Assembly (NCBI GenBank): GCA_012934845.2 | Contig: WNNJ02001228.1 | Coordinates: forward strand, 46,667-110,666 | Source: Pomphorhynchus laevis | Lineage: Eukaryota > Acanthocephala > Palaeacanthocephala > Echinorhynchida > Pomphorhynchidae | Length of the DNA: 64,000 nt | Direction of reading: 5' to 3' | Shown: piece after piece, positions 1 to 12,700 of the stretch | How the letters are laid out: every line of letters begins with the position of its first letter | Position numbering within the stretch: position 1 is the stretch's first letter | Program-made: the position numbers and the translations under genes | The notes under the pieces: model-generated | Databases searched by the model: none | What the model was told of the DNA's origin: nothing | Seen by the model: only the letters and a program-made list of their open reading frames with translations

Positions 1-67
1 TAAACGTTATCTAAGTAATAATTTGGGGCCCATTTGCGGGCAACCCACTCAATTGTATCTCGAATAT
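1..67 (+). other. Possible partial exon at the window edge
   Basis: The first 67 bases are less AT-rich than what follows and end at a consensus donor GTAAGTT. One plus frame is open: KRYLSNNLGPICGQPTQLYL... The minus strand is also open (NIRDTIEWVARKWAPNYYL), so strand is uncertain. Not recognised. Confidence 0.25.
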
Positions 68-678
68 TGTAAGTTAAAAAAATTTAAGAAGATAAATCGA
101 AAATATGTCTTAAATTAAAATCATATTTAATTTATTTTTTAAATTAAAATCTTGAATCAATAAATATAAAATTTTTAAATTTTTTAATTAAAGATTTACA
201 AAATCTTTAATTTAATCTTTAATGTTAGATTAAATTTGAATCTTGATTTCGAGCATATGAATATTGTTTATTTCATTTGGTTTAAAATATTAAAATATAA
301 GATAAATTTAAATTATTTTACAAAACTATTTAAGTAAATTACTGTAAGAAATTAAAATAGAGTAAAAATTCAAAGATTCAAGAAGGGAAACATGAATAAT
401 CAGTATGCTGATGCCAAAAGAGCTCGTAGTTATCAAAAATTTAAAAATACAAAGCAACTTATCCACAAAATAAGAAATAGAAATATGATAGGTGACAGTT
501 GGAATTATTTCAGTCTTCATCGTCAAGTGAATATATTCATCTAAAAATTTCCTTTTACAGCTTAAGTTCCTAGTAAATTTTTTTAAATTGAATTTTCTTT
601 GCATATATGTATATTGTCTTCAATATATTTTCACGGTATTGACCTCTCTATACAAAACTCGAATTAACTTGCTATTCA
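68..678. other. AT-rich spacer
   Basis: Low-complexity AT-rich DNA. A 92-codon minus frame at 326-604 has no recognisable domain and atypical composition; I see no gene here. Confidence 0.5.
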
Positions 679-1735
679 TCAAATGGTTCGAATCCTTAAG
701 ATGCTGAATTACATCGCAATTTATACAAGTCTTATGTATGGCTATATTCGTTGTGCTAATTTACTCCTTGGCTTTTCAAGATACCTACAATTTAAATTAT
801 CTAATCAAGTCAGATTATTTATAGAATTGAACTAAATAAACGATAATTTATTAGATAAAAAGGTTCGGTTCAATATTTCAATAGTTGCTGCTATCATCAT
901 CAGGGACTATTGATTGTAGTTCAAATGGTTCGAATCCTTAAGATGCTGAATTACATCGCAATTTATACAAGTCCTATGTATGGCTATATTCGTTGTGCTA
1001 ATTTACTCCTTGGCTTTTCAAGATACCTACAATTTAAATTATCTAATCAGGTCAGATTATTTATAGAATTGAACTAAATAAACGATAATTTATTAGATAT
1101 AAAGGTTCGGTTCAATATTTCAATAGTTGCTGCTATCATCATCAGGGACTATTGATTGTAGTTCAAATGGTTCAAATCCTTAAGATGCTGAATTACATCG
1201 CAATTTATACAAGTCCTATGTATGGCTATATTCGTTGTGCTAATTTACTCCTTGGCTTTTCAAGATTCCTACAATTTAAATTATCTAATCAGTTCAGATT
1301 ATTTATATAATGGAACTAAAGAAACGACACTTTATTAGATAAAAAGGTTCGGTTCAATATTTCAATAGTTGCTGCTATCATCATCAGGGACTATTGATTG
1401 TAGTTCAAATGGTTCGAATCCTTAAGATGCTGAATTACATCGCAATTTATACAAGTCCTATGTATGGCTATATTCGTTGTGCTAATTTACTCCTTGGCTT
1501 TTCAAGATTCCTACAATTTAAATTATCTAATCAGTTCAGATTATTAATATAATGGAACTAAAGAAACGACACTTTATTAGATAAAAAGGTTCGGTTCAAT
1601 ATTTCAATAGTTGCTGCTATCATCATCAGGGACTATTGATTGTAGTTCAAATGGTTCGAATCCTTAAGATGCTGAATTACATCGCAATTTATACAAGTCC
1701 TATGTATGGCTATATTCCTATGTATGGCTATATGT
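679..1735 (+). repeat. 242-bp tandem satellite, about 4.3 units
   Basis: Units begin with AAATGGTTCGAATCC at 681, 923, 1165, 1407 and 1649, so the period is exactly 242 bp. Units differ by scattered substitutions. Each ends with a CTGCTATCATCATCAGG segment that also occurs in the inverted arms of the element at 2220-2946, so the satellite looks derived from that element family. Confidence 0.95.
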
Positions 1736-2150
1736 ACTATTGGTGATAGTTCTTGATTATAGTAGCAGCTATTGAAATATTCAATTTAACCACTTTTATC
1801 GAATGAAATGTCGTTTCTTTAGTTCCATTCTATAAATAATTACAATTAAAAGAAGCAAATGGATATATTAAACGAATTATTCATTAAAATATTTATATTA
1901 ATTTGTACTTTTGTAATTATTATTTTTACATAAATTTTATTAATATTTGATGAAAATTTGTAGCAAACATTTATCTCAGTAATTATAAAAGATACACCAT
2001 ATGAAGATTGTGCAAAATCAATATATTCTTTCATCATGGATTATTATATTATTTAAATATTATATAATATAATATGTTATATTCGTTGTTTTAATTTACT
2101 CCTTGGTTTTTCAAGATTCCGACAATTTCAATTATCGAAACTGATATATT
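1736..2150. mobile_element. Inverted and direct remnants of the satellite/TIR family
   Basis: 1758-1850 matches the satellite unit in reverse orientation (including GTCGTTTCTTTAGTTCCAT), while 2080-2140 matches it in direct orientation. The roughly 230 bp between is AT-rich filler without a domain. Together with the array this looks like a broken member of the element family at 2220-2946. Confidence 0.6.
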
Positions 2151-2219
2151 AATTAAATAAATCGAATTAAATAATTAAAATATATTTAATTTAATTATTA
2201 TTAACTATAATTTAATTTT

Positions 2220-2946
2220 ATAGTTATTACATGAACCAAGAAGCATAAATTATCCTTTTTTGATAAAAAAATCTATTTCGATAGCTCCTGCTATCATAAT
2301 CAGGATTACAATAAAATGATTCACAATTTTTCTCTTTTCCTCCGTGAAAAGAGAAACGTATAAAGCGTTCTTCTTACCTTCTTTATCATTTGAAGGTAAC
2401 TTGTTATCTCGCATTATTCAAGAAGCGTATTTTATCCAAAAAGAACCTAATTTAATGCTTAATAATAAATCCGATTACAACGTTAAATTAAATTATAATT
2501 AATTATTCCAATATTACATTATTTTAATTTTTTCAATTCGTTTTTTTCTAATCGTATTATTATTTTGTTTTGGTTTAGATTAAATTATAATTTATTACTC
2601 TACTTTTACATTATTTTTATTATTAAATTCGTATTTTTTGTCACTTATTTTAAGATTTTAATTTTATTTTGTTTTATGATTCTGATTTTTTCTTTTGTTG
2701 TTTTAAAATGTGTGTAAAATTTTAGTGTATGATTGTTTTGTTTCTCGGTATTTTCTTTTTCTTTTAAGTAGAAATGCGAGGCACATCAATGCTTGTATAT
2801 TTTTATAAATGTTGCAAACACGGGGAAAGAAGAAAAATTGTGAAACATTTTATTGTAATCCTGATGATGATAGTAGGAGCTATCGAAATATAGAATTTTT
2901 ATAAAATAAAGGATAATTTCTGCTTCTTTGTTCCTATAATAACTAT
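2220..2946. mobile_element. TIR element, arms about 122 bp (MITE-like)
   Basis: 2220-2341 and 2823-2946 are inverted repeats of each other; the outer ends read TAGTTATTA and both are flanked by TA, as for Tc1/mariner-type MITEs. The core of about 480 bp has no coding capacity. The arms contain GATAG/CTATC hairpins conserved with the satellite at 679-1735. Confidence 0.75.
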
Positions 2947-3488
2947 ATATTTGAAATGGAAGAAGATCATGTGTTTAGTATTTATTATATAATTTAATTA
3001 TTTAATTTAATAATTAAATAATTAAATACACCTTCTACATTCGAAGGAATATGCAAGCAATTCAAATCGTATGTTTTATATACGATTGTTTTAATCGTAT
3101 GTTTATCAATTCAATTGATATGTTTCTCATATTTTACTATAATACATTCGATTTTAATTTAGGAAATAATTAATCTTGATAGGATACTATTAAACCTAAA
3201 GTGTCTAATGTAAATAAAGTGTTTCGTATATTTAGTGGCAAAGCATGCTTTATAGAATTAAGATTATAGATCATCTTGACTAAGGTTACGTTATAATATT
3301 CTATAATAAATAATTCGAAGGATTCTGCGGCATTCAAAGCCAAATACATTTTATGTAATTATTTATTAATATCAGTTTAGAATTTCTTAACTCTGATTAA
3401 AGCTGAACAGGATATGTTTCGCTTTAACTCTTGTTACTTTCACTGTTTTAATAGAACTAACAAAATGACAGAAAAAAAGTCAGTTACT
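2947..3488. other. Downstream flank of the lipase gene
   Basis: AT-rich DNA 3' of the lipase stop, presumably including its 3' UTR. No further gene recognised. Confidence 0.4.
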
Positions 3489-3701
3489 CTATAACTCAAC
3501 ATAAGCTGTAAGATTAAAAATGGTCTGTTGCATCAATTGAAGGCATTGCTTCGAGGCGGCTGTACAAGGCTTGTTTGGCTTTATCTGTAAAAATCCATGT
3601 GGTATGTCTTTAAATACCTCTAGGTGAACGTCAACCCCGAGATTATTTAATCGCTTAGCCATGGAGATGGAATCATCGAGCAGCGGATCAACAGATGAAA
3701 C
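3489..3701 (-). CDS. LIPE: Lipase exon 9 (Asp and His of the triad, stop)
   Basis: 71 codons including a TAG stop. It opens at a CCTTTAG acceptor and carries DPLLDDSISMAKRLNNLG, then FKDIPHGFL, corresponding to the catalytic Asp and His regions of HSL (D539 and H569 here). The intron before it is about 4.8 kb and contains PLE and other retroelement pieces. No clear canonical poly(A) signal was assigned downstream. Confidence 0.9.
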   Translation of the reverse strand, partial: VSSVDPLLDDSISMAKRLNNLGVDVHLEVFKDIPHGFLQIKPNKPCTAASKQCLQLMQQTIFNLTAYVEL

Positions 3702-6700
3702 CTAAAGGCATTTAATACGATAATATTTAAAATTAATCAAGCAATTTAATTTTTTAATTTATTTAAAAGCAACTTTTATTTTTAACGAATCAGCAAAATA
3801 CGGCTTATTCTGAATATGTATATTCAGAATATATAAAAGAGATTAAAATATTATATAATATTAAATATTAATATAATATAAAATATTTAATATAATATTA
3901 TAATATTTAATTTTTTTAAATATAAAATATAATAAAATATATATTCTAAATAAAATAAAATCTAATCTAATATGATATAATATAATCAGAATATATAAAA
4001 AAGATTAAAATATTATATAATAGTTAACATTAATATAATATTAAATATTTAATAAAATATTATAAAAACCGTAAACTAGATGTAAGGCTTGTCAACCAGT
4101 GAAGGAGCGTGCGCTTAGAGATTTATCGTCAGAAGTTTACTAAGGGTCTAGTACCTTCCAAGTTGAGTACCTACATGGCCACACTGTGAGATCACACTGT
4201 AGTGATGAGTAGGCCTAGTTGAAATCTAAACGCACCATTTGGGGGTGGAGTGTTTGTTTTCAGGCGCATTCCGAGTTAAGCTTAAGGACGAAGGTTGTAA
4301 AATAGCATTGCAGGTTTAAACTTTCTTGTTCGCGTTTAATACTAAAAAAGTGAAGTTGAAGTTAATTCTTTCGTATTTGCATCGTCACCAAAAAAAGTCT
4401 AATAAAAATTGAAATGTGACGGATTAATCGTATATAATCCCTGGAAGTATTAAAGCAAGTATAATGTACCAACTGTAGTAATTACCATTCATCTCTATAA
4501 AATCAATAGGATCGCATTTAATTCAGGCAAGCATAAAGAGCCGAATCATGTAAGACAAAAACTAATTGAAAGACGCATAATCTAGAATTAAATTTAAATA
4601 GCGAATTAAGAAAAATTCTATTAAAAGGATATAAATGTAGATTAAAGAATAACGATAAAAACAGAATTATTAATTAGTTATATAATAACTTAAATAACTG
4701 AGTTATTTAAGTCATTTAAGTTATAATTTAATAACTTAATAAAAATGACTTAATGACAACATATACACTACTAATAACAATAATAATAAAATTGATTAAT
4801 CTACTAAATTAAAGGATAACTATATTTAAAAAGAATTATTATTTTTAAAGAATCATTTTCTTTTCTTTAAAATTTTAAAGAATTTTAAAATTCATTTTAA
4901 AAATTTAAAAAGATTCATTTTAAAGAATCCTTTTCTTTGTCAAGTCACTATTAGTGCTTTAAGTTTTAGTGCTTTAAGATTATTATTAGGTTCATATGTA
5001 TTGCTTTTAAGTGTACATTAAAAACACTTTCGGTTTATATAAATAAAATACTTGAAGTAATTAAAGCATGTGAATGTTTTAATGTGTGCATCCAAATGTA
5101 CATCAGCATGTGGATGCGGAAATACCAGCGACGCATCGGACTTGCACGGTCTGGACTGTCAAAGCAGCAAATCCCGCGACACTCGACACTCCTAGTTGAA
5201 ACACATAATTCGAATGGCTTTGTCTTCAGCGTGGATACGTTCTCGATTAGAACCGGTAGGACTGTGTCGCAACGATGACAAGAGACCGGATGGAGGAACT
5301 TTGGTTCCTTGGAAGAACGAAAAAATACTAATTTGGAACGCTATCTGCATAAAACCTCTAGCGGCGAGTTACAAGGATAAAGCAGTCATTCGAACCGGTG
5401 AGGTAGCCGCTTTCGCATAATGCAAGAAGAAAGAAAAGTACAACGAGATTGATGATAGGATATTTACATTCGTTTCTGTAGTTGTTGAGTCTTTGGGTGT
5501 TTTGGGCAAGGAAACTTCGTATTTTATCGAAGAGATCGAAACATGATGTCCAAGATCACAGATGAAATTCGATTAACAACTTTCCTCAGTCAGCGATTAA
5601 TCGTAGCGGTTCATCGAGGCAATGGCGGTTGTATACTCGAGTGCCTAAGTGATCAATTAGTTACCGATTTTTTTGAAGGATGAAATTGCCCCAGTATTGA
5701 AGACTACAATCATATAATTATATAATTAAAACACATTTCAAAAAATATTGTAGGGTAATCGAAATTAATACTGGTATAAAACACTATTTTAGTATTAATT
5801 ATACAAAAGAATTTGTAGAATAGACAAAAGGAAAAAATTTTCAGAATATAAATACGTACGATTTTCTTACGCTTTATACAATAATAGTAGAATTGCTTAT
5901 TTTACAAATACCCAAATCTATTCTGATTGTGTTACATATAATATCGTTTGCTTTGCCCAAATGTGCTTGAATCAATTTATTTAATATCTTTAAAGGTTAA
6001 TACTAAATAATATATTACAAATTGGTTAAGTTATTGTTCATGTTTATGTGACGTTATCGTCAAATCCACTATTAAATGCATATTTCTTATCGGCTTTATC
6101 AAAGATACCGGAGTTGGATACTTGTGATTATACTTTGCCGATTGTTTTACTAAATCCGCATACATTTTATTTTGGTTTAGGAAAAATGCAGTAGTAATCT
6201 CCATCACGATGCAATGTCTTTTAATTACTTCAAATATAATGTATATGTAGTTATGGAATATACTTTAAAAAAGAGGGCTAAGACAACGCGACTTCTGATG
6301 ACACCTTTTAATGTAAACCTACAGTAGTTACCACTTAAAATTGTTTTTTAACTATAATGCTTTTGAACAGAGTTATTCAAAATTTACAAAAAAATTTCGA
6401 ATTACAAATTTGAACTTAGCAGCCAAAGGGAGATGCTTTCAGGTACTATATCATAATTTGTATTTAATATAATTAATATTTTAATATTTTAATTATAATT
6501 CGTAATTTTTTTATTTTATTTAAAAAATATATTCTCAAAGTTATGACATTGTGCCATAATGATGTTTTTATCTAAAGATTCGTTAATAAAATGGTGAAGT
6601 ACATATTAAGATATTAATTTCCCTTTATTTCCATTTAATATATTTAAAATTTTATATTTAAAATTTATAATTTTATATTCTATCTGAATATAAGTACAAA

Positions 6701-9700
6701 TTAGAAAAATAATATGTTAGCATTAAATATTAAAGCACAAAGTCATTTCTACATATTAAGCAGTGAATAATGTTGCGAATGGATAAGGCCATAGCAAGCA
6801 ATGTGAAGGTAAAGGAGAGTTTGAATAAACAGTTTGAAATATAGTTTCAAATATACCTAAGTATTGAAGACTTAAAATTGAAATACTTAAACATGATTTC
6901 TTTTTAAGCGCACCTGTCTGGGTTAGATGATATCACCGTATATAAAAATGCCTTTTACATACCTAACATATCTAAAAGGTTTCAGTTATTTTTTTTAGCT
7001 TATATACCTTCTTAGTAGATAATTACTATTTGGAATATTAAGAGATTTGTAGATGGATCCTGCAATAGTGAAGTTGCGAGGAAGGGCTACATGAGATGGC
7101 TAGAGGAATGGATATAGGTAATCATACATTTCTTAAAATCTTAGCAATGCTGATTTTTTAGGTCAATAAAGAATATTTATGTAAATCGCATAATAATGTA
7201 GATGTTTTCGATGTCCGGTAGGATGACAGCATAAAATACCAGATTTATTATAGTAGATAGGTCATACAAATATGAAACAAATTGCAAGGAAACGGTCCAA
7301 GATCTAGGTATTCTTAAATTTCTTAAAAATTATGGAATGTAATTTATGGTCGAAGCCGGAGTTATAATTTCTAATGTAGTGCTTCGAACTGTGCTATTGA
7401 TGCATTTGGATGAAGATTTGGTAGCATTTTCGTTACTAATTTTCTGTTCAAGATTGAGTCAAACGAGTGATGCGTTTTAATAATGTACAGGTAAATATAA
7501 TATTACTTACTAAATGTAATAAAAATATATATTATTATATATTTATAATATATATCATAAATATATAGACAAATATTTATAATATATATCATAAATACAT
7601 ATTATAATGATATCAATATTATTTTTGCAGGCTCTCTGCTGTGAGCTAAGAATAATTGATTTAATAAAACAACAAAATTTAAACATGTAACTACAAAATA
7701 ATTACGACATTCTATTTTAGAAAGTCCTTAATTATCAAATAATTACGACGGATAATTAAATTCAAGAATTTTGACACCATTCTCAGTATATTAGAATTTA
7801 ATAATTTTAAAATCTTTCGTTACCATACATTTTTTGAAAAGTATAGAATGTTAACACCAACTTTGATCTTTTTATCTTAAATGCTTAGCCACTTATTCGA
7901 ACATTGTGCTTTGTCGTTCAGTTTACCGTTTTTTAACGGTAATGTTTTCGGTTTTAACAGTATCAAATAACTTAATTGTTTCTTTATTTCTTTATCAAAT
8001 AACTTAATTGTTTCTTAATTGTTACTGGGCATACTAATCGACTTCAAAAAATGAATTTTAAGGATATTATGAAGCAAGTTTCATTGAAATACTTAAACAG
8101 GATTTCTTTTTAAACGCACCTGTCTGACTGATGTAGTCATGAGTTAGATGATATCATTGCATATGAAAATACCTTTTACATACCTAACATATCTAGAAGG
8201 TTTCAGTTATTTTTTACCTTTAAAATAAATATGTAAAATTATTTCTAATTTTTAGGTACCAAACACATTCCATTGATGAATCATATATTTGTAAGCACTG
8301 TGCTATTGACGAAGGCCACAATAATTTCCTAGATGTATATCCTTCCGATAATCCTCTTACCTTTTTAATAATCTTTGTACATATTTTAAATAATTTTCTC
8401 ATAAAATTGATATCAGTTAATATTTCAAAATTAAAATTTCAATAATCGCCTTTATTAAAGCATAGAACACTTACAAAAAACATTGTATTTGGAAATTTGG
8501 CCAAGTGTTCATCGCTGGCGTATACTGGGCTAGCTAGGAAATTGTTTGAAGATGTTTCGTATGCTATCTTGTGTAGATCGAACAAAAGCTGTGAGTTATA
8601 ATCCTCAGTTAATTTTCTTAGCACTGTCTAAGAAAATAACAAAAAATAAAAAGTAAATTGTCTAATAAAAAATAAAATCACTTGACTAAGGCTACCTATT
8701 TTGTACTATAAATAAATTTAAAAATGTAAATATGTAGATCTTAAAAAGAGAATTTTTCTATATATCATGAATTATAATTCTATATACAATGCATTAAAGC
8801 ATGAATGTTAAATATGCGGTCTGACAAGTATTTTGTGTAGCCCGCAAAATTTGTTTTTCCCTCTGCGGCCTGTGAGGTTGTTTGACAGGCCTACGTCAGA
8901 ATAAAGATTTTATATCATCATAACAAACTGATGTATCTCACTGATATTTCTCATGATGGAAAATTATTATCGATATGGGTACTTCTGAAATTAATCGTTC
9001 TAAACCGATTACTATGCAAATCCATGCTACTGACGTATTTGGTTTTAAAAATATTAAAATAAAATGTACAAATTCTTACCTGACCTTCATTGTTTGCAGA
9101 GATTAAACCAAAATAGGCTTAAATAATATAGAATTAGTAATATGCAATAGCTAATTATATACACAATAAAAAAATTTAAATTAAGTTTAAATTTTGAAGA
9201 TAATTTAACCGTTTGAAGTTTAACCGTTTGAAGATAATAAAAAATTTAAATTAAGTAAGAAGATAATTGGAAGAAGATTATGGGTTTAGTATTTATTATT
9301 AAATTAAGTGTTTGTATAAATACAACATCGCAAACGGTCATTTTATATCACATCAAGTGATTGCCACTTCATGTAGTAAATCAATGGAAAAAAATAGCTC
9401 TAATGTACGAAGAAAACATTGCAAAATACTTTATTCTGTTATTTGATATTGTAAAATACGCTTTTTAGACATTTATTCTCTGATAGTGATATCAGTTGAG
9501 ATGTGCCTAAGGGTTAGTAGCTTTATCTTAGTTTTCGGCAAAATAATTAGTATAATCGTTACAAAAATGAAATTCGGATATCCCAACTTTTGTATTTATT
9601 TAAAATCCGACATTTGAATGTCGATTTAAGTTTTGACATTCACGATACATATCTCGTTATAATCTCGTAAATCTAATTTCAATTTTAAAAATTGAAATGT

Positions 9701-12700
9701 ACGTGATTTTTATTTCTACCAATTTATACTGAAATATAATAATCTTCAATGCATGATATAGAGACTTTTAAAAACTTAAAATTTTAAGACGATATCATCA
9801 AAAAAAATAATATATTTAATAATGATTAAATATATGTTTATATATTGAATAATTATTAAATAATAATCATCCAAAATTCGTTTTTATAAATTACGTTTTA
9901 TATATATATTACATCACAATATTAACGTTAAGAAGCGTTAATAAAAAGCTAAAACTTAATATTAATAATATCGTAATATTAATATTTTATTGAATATAAA
10001 ATATGTATTTATATTTTGAAAAAATTTTCCTTTTGTCTGTTCTAAAAATTCTTTTGTATAATTAATACTAAAAAAGTGCTTTATACCGGTAAGTGACTTA
10101 CTAGTTATTGAACTTTAGTTACATTGAACTTGTAATAATGAGGTAAATAGAGGTTAGTTAATTAAGAAGCTAATAAATTACTGACATAATTAGCATATTT
10201 TTTTAATAACACATGAATTTTTATTACTAACGTTTACGATCTTAACAAAAATATTCACGCGTATGGATAAAAATTATTCTTATCGGAAAAATTATCCTTT
10301 TAATTATATAAATTATTTTTTGCAAAAGATACATTATGATTGTAGCCATCAATACTGAGGTTTAAAATGACGTTTTATATATTATACATCACAATATTAA
10401 CGCTTCTTTAATATCTACTAAATCTAAATTTAGTAGAAAAAAAGCTAAAAACTTAATATTAATAATATCGTAATATTAATATTTTATTGAATATAAAATA
10501 TGTATTTATATTTTGAAAATTTTTTCCTTTTGTCTATTCTAAAAATTCTTATGTATAATTAATACTAAAATAGTGTTTTATACCAGTATTAATTTCGATT
10601 ACCCTACAATATTTTTTGAAATGTGTTTTAATTATATAATTATATGATTGTAGTCTTTAATACTGGGGCAATATCATCCTTCAAAAAAATCGGTAACCAA
10701 TTGATCACTTAGGCACTCGAGTATACAGCCGCCATTGCCTCGCTGAACCGCTACGATTAATCGCTGACTGAGGAAAGTTGTTAATCGAATTTCACCTGTG
10801 ATCTTGGACATCATATTTCGATCTCTTCGATAAAATACGAAGTTTCCTTGCCCAAAACACCCAAAGACTCAACAACTACAGAAACGAATGTAAATATCCT
10901 ATCATCAATCTCGTTGTACTTTTCTTTCTTCTTGCATTATGCGAAAGCGGCTACCTCACCGGTCCGAATGACTGCTTTATCCTTGTAACTCGCCGCTAGA
11001 GGTTTTATGCAGATAGCGTTCCAAATTAGTATTTTTTCGTTCTTCCAAGGAACCAAAGTTCCTCCATCCGGTCTCTTGTCATCGTTGCGACACAGTCCTA
11101 CCGGTTCTAATCGAGGTATCCCCGCTGAAGACAAAGCCATTCGAATTATGTGGTTCAACTCGGAATATCGAGTGTGCCGGAAAAACATTCTTTCTGACAT
11201 CTTTTTTATTTTCATGGAACGAAGAAAGTAGTGTTGTTTATTCAAATAAATATATTGACAGTCGATATATCAGCAACTCCTGATGTCTTTAAAAATAATA
11301 AAAGCCTTTGTAATTTTTTAACAAAATTAAGTATTTTTAATTAATTTTACCGTTTCCCTTTTGATCTATTTAGGTAACAAAGTATTGTTGCTTCCAAATG
11401 GTATAAAATAGCATAATTTAGTAGCTTTTATGTAAAATCAATTTGAGTTCCTGATGATAAATAACAAAATTTTCATGTCAAATATGCAGCATATAATGCA
11501 TATACATTATTGGCCATTTACATCGCAAATCCCTAAATTTTAGACGTCTTTGATGATTTTTGAAAAAATTGTAAACGTTTAACAAATCTATGTAATATAT
11601 AACTATAATATAACATGGTATATAACAAGACATATTATATATCATAATATAATAAGAAGTCTACATTCTATCCCAGTTACACGTGTTCTATAAGTATTGA
11701 AAGTAAATAAAAATACTCCGCAAGAATTTGATTTCAAGTTAAATTCGTAACTTGATGGTGCATATCATATCCGGCTCGTATGCCGTATAATTGGAGACTG
11801 TATATAAAACGCTAAAATTAGTATTAATATGGATCAATTATAAAAAGCCATCGTTAAAGATTGGTATCTTAAAATTCGCCAAATTAAATGTCTATAAACC
11901 TTTATTATTTGATGGATCAACAATGACCACCGTCACTGGCATAGTTAGCATTTCAGGATAATAAATGTAAATATAGAGCATTTTGTCAGGACTTAATTCC
12001 ACAAACCAAACGTGAAGATACAACATAGTCATTTATTTAGTTTAAAACTGTCTCTAATAGCTACATTTCTATAATAATTTGTTTAATTTTGTTAAATATA
12101 AAATTATACAAACGCATATACTACCATATTTTAGTAAATTGTTAAAATTTTACAGATAATTTCTAACCTTTTAAGCAAGCAAGCATTACATGAAAATTTA
12201 AAACCGGATCAATAAGGCCAACCAATCGGCTTGGAGATAAATCTGAAGTGATGTTTAATGCTGGATAGAAAAGGAACAACTGATCTGGGACACGAATGCC
12301 TTCATCGATTGCTTTGAGCAATACGGCTGTCACGATATTCCCTCCTGCACTATCACCAACAAAGACAATGTTATCTCCTGTCCAACCTGAAATAAAAGTT
12401 TTCACTTTTAAAAGCTTCATATTTTCTAAATATAGTTGCTCTAATTAATGGATAACCTAATGACAAACTATCAAAATCTTCCACATAATCGAATATTCAT
12501 ATGTAAAATGCGAATGGATTTTACCAAATCCATTCGCATTTGAATGGATTAATTTTAATTTGAATTTTATTTCAAGTTTAATAGCAGTACGTGCAGGAAG
12601 ATATCAAAATTAATATCAAAATTAAAATTAATATTAATATTAACGTCAAAATTAATAGCAAATGCTTGGAAACATTTTAGTTTTCGATGCATTCAATATA

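Noticed and set aside
679-1735. CRISPR-like array
   Set aside because: Contiguous 242-bp tandem units without spacers, in a eukaryotic context.
11007-11231. 74-codon plus frame opposite the retroelement tail
   Set aside because: The minus frame carries the recognisable domain; this one is its shadow.
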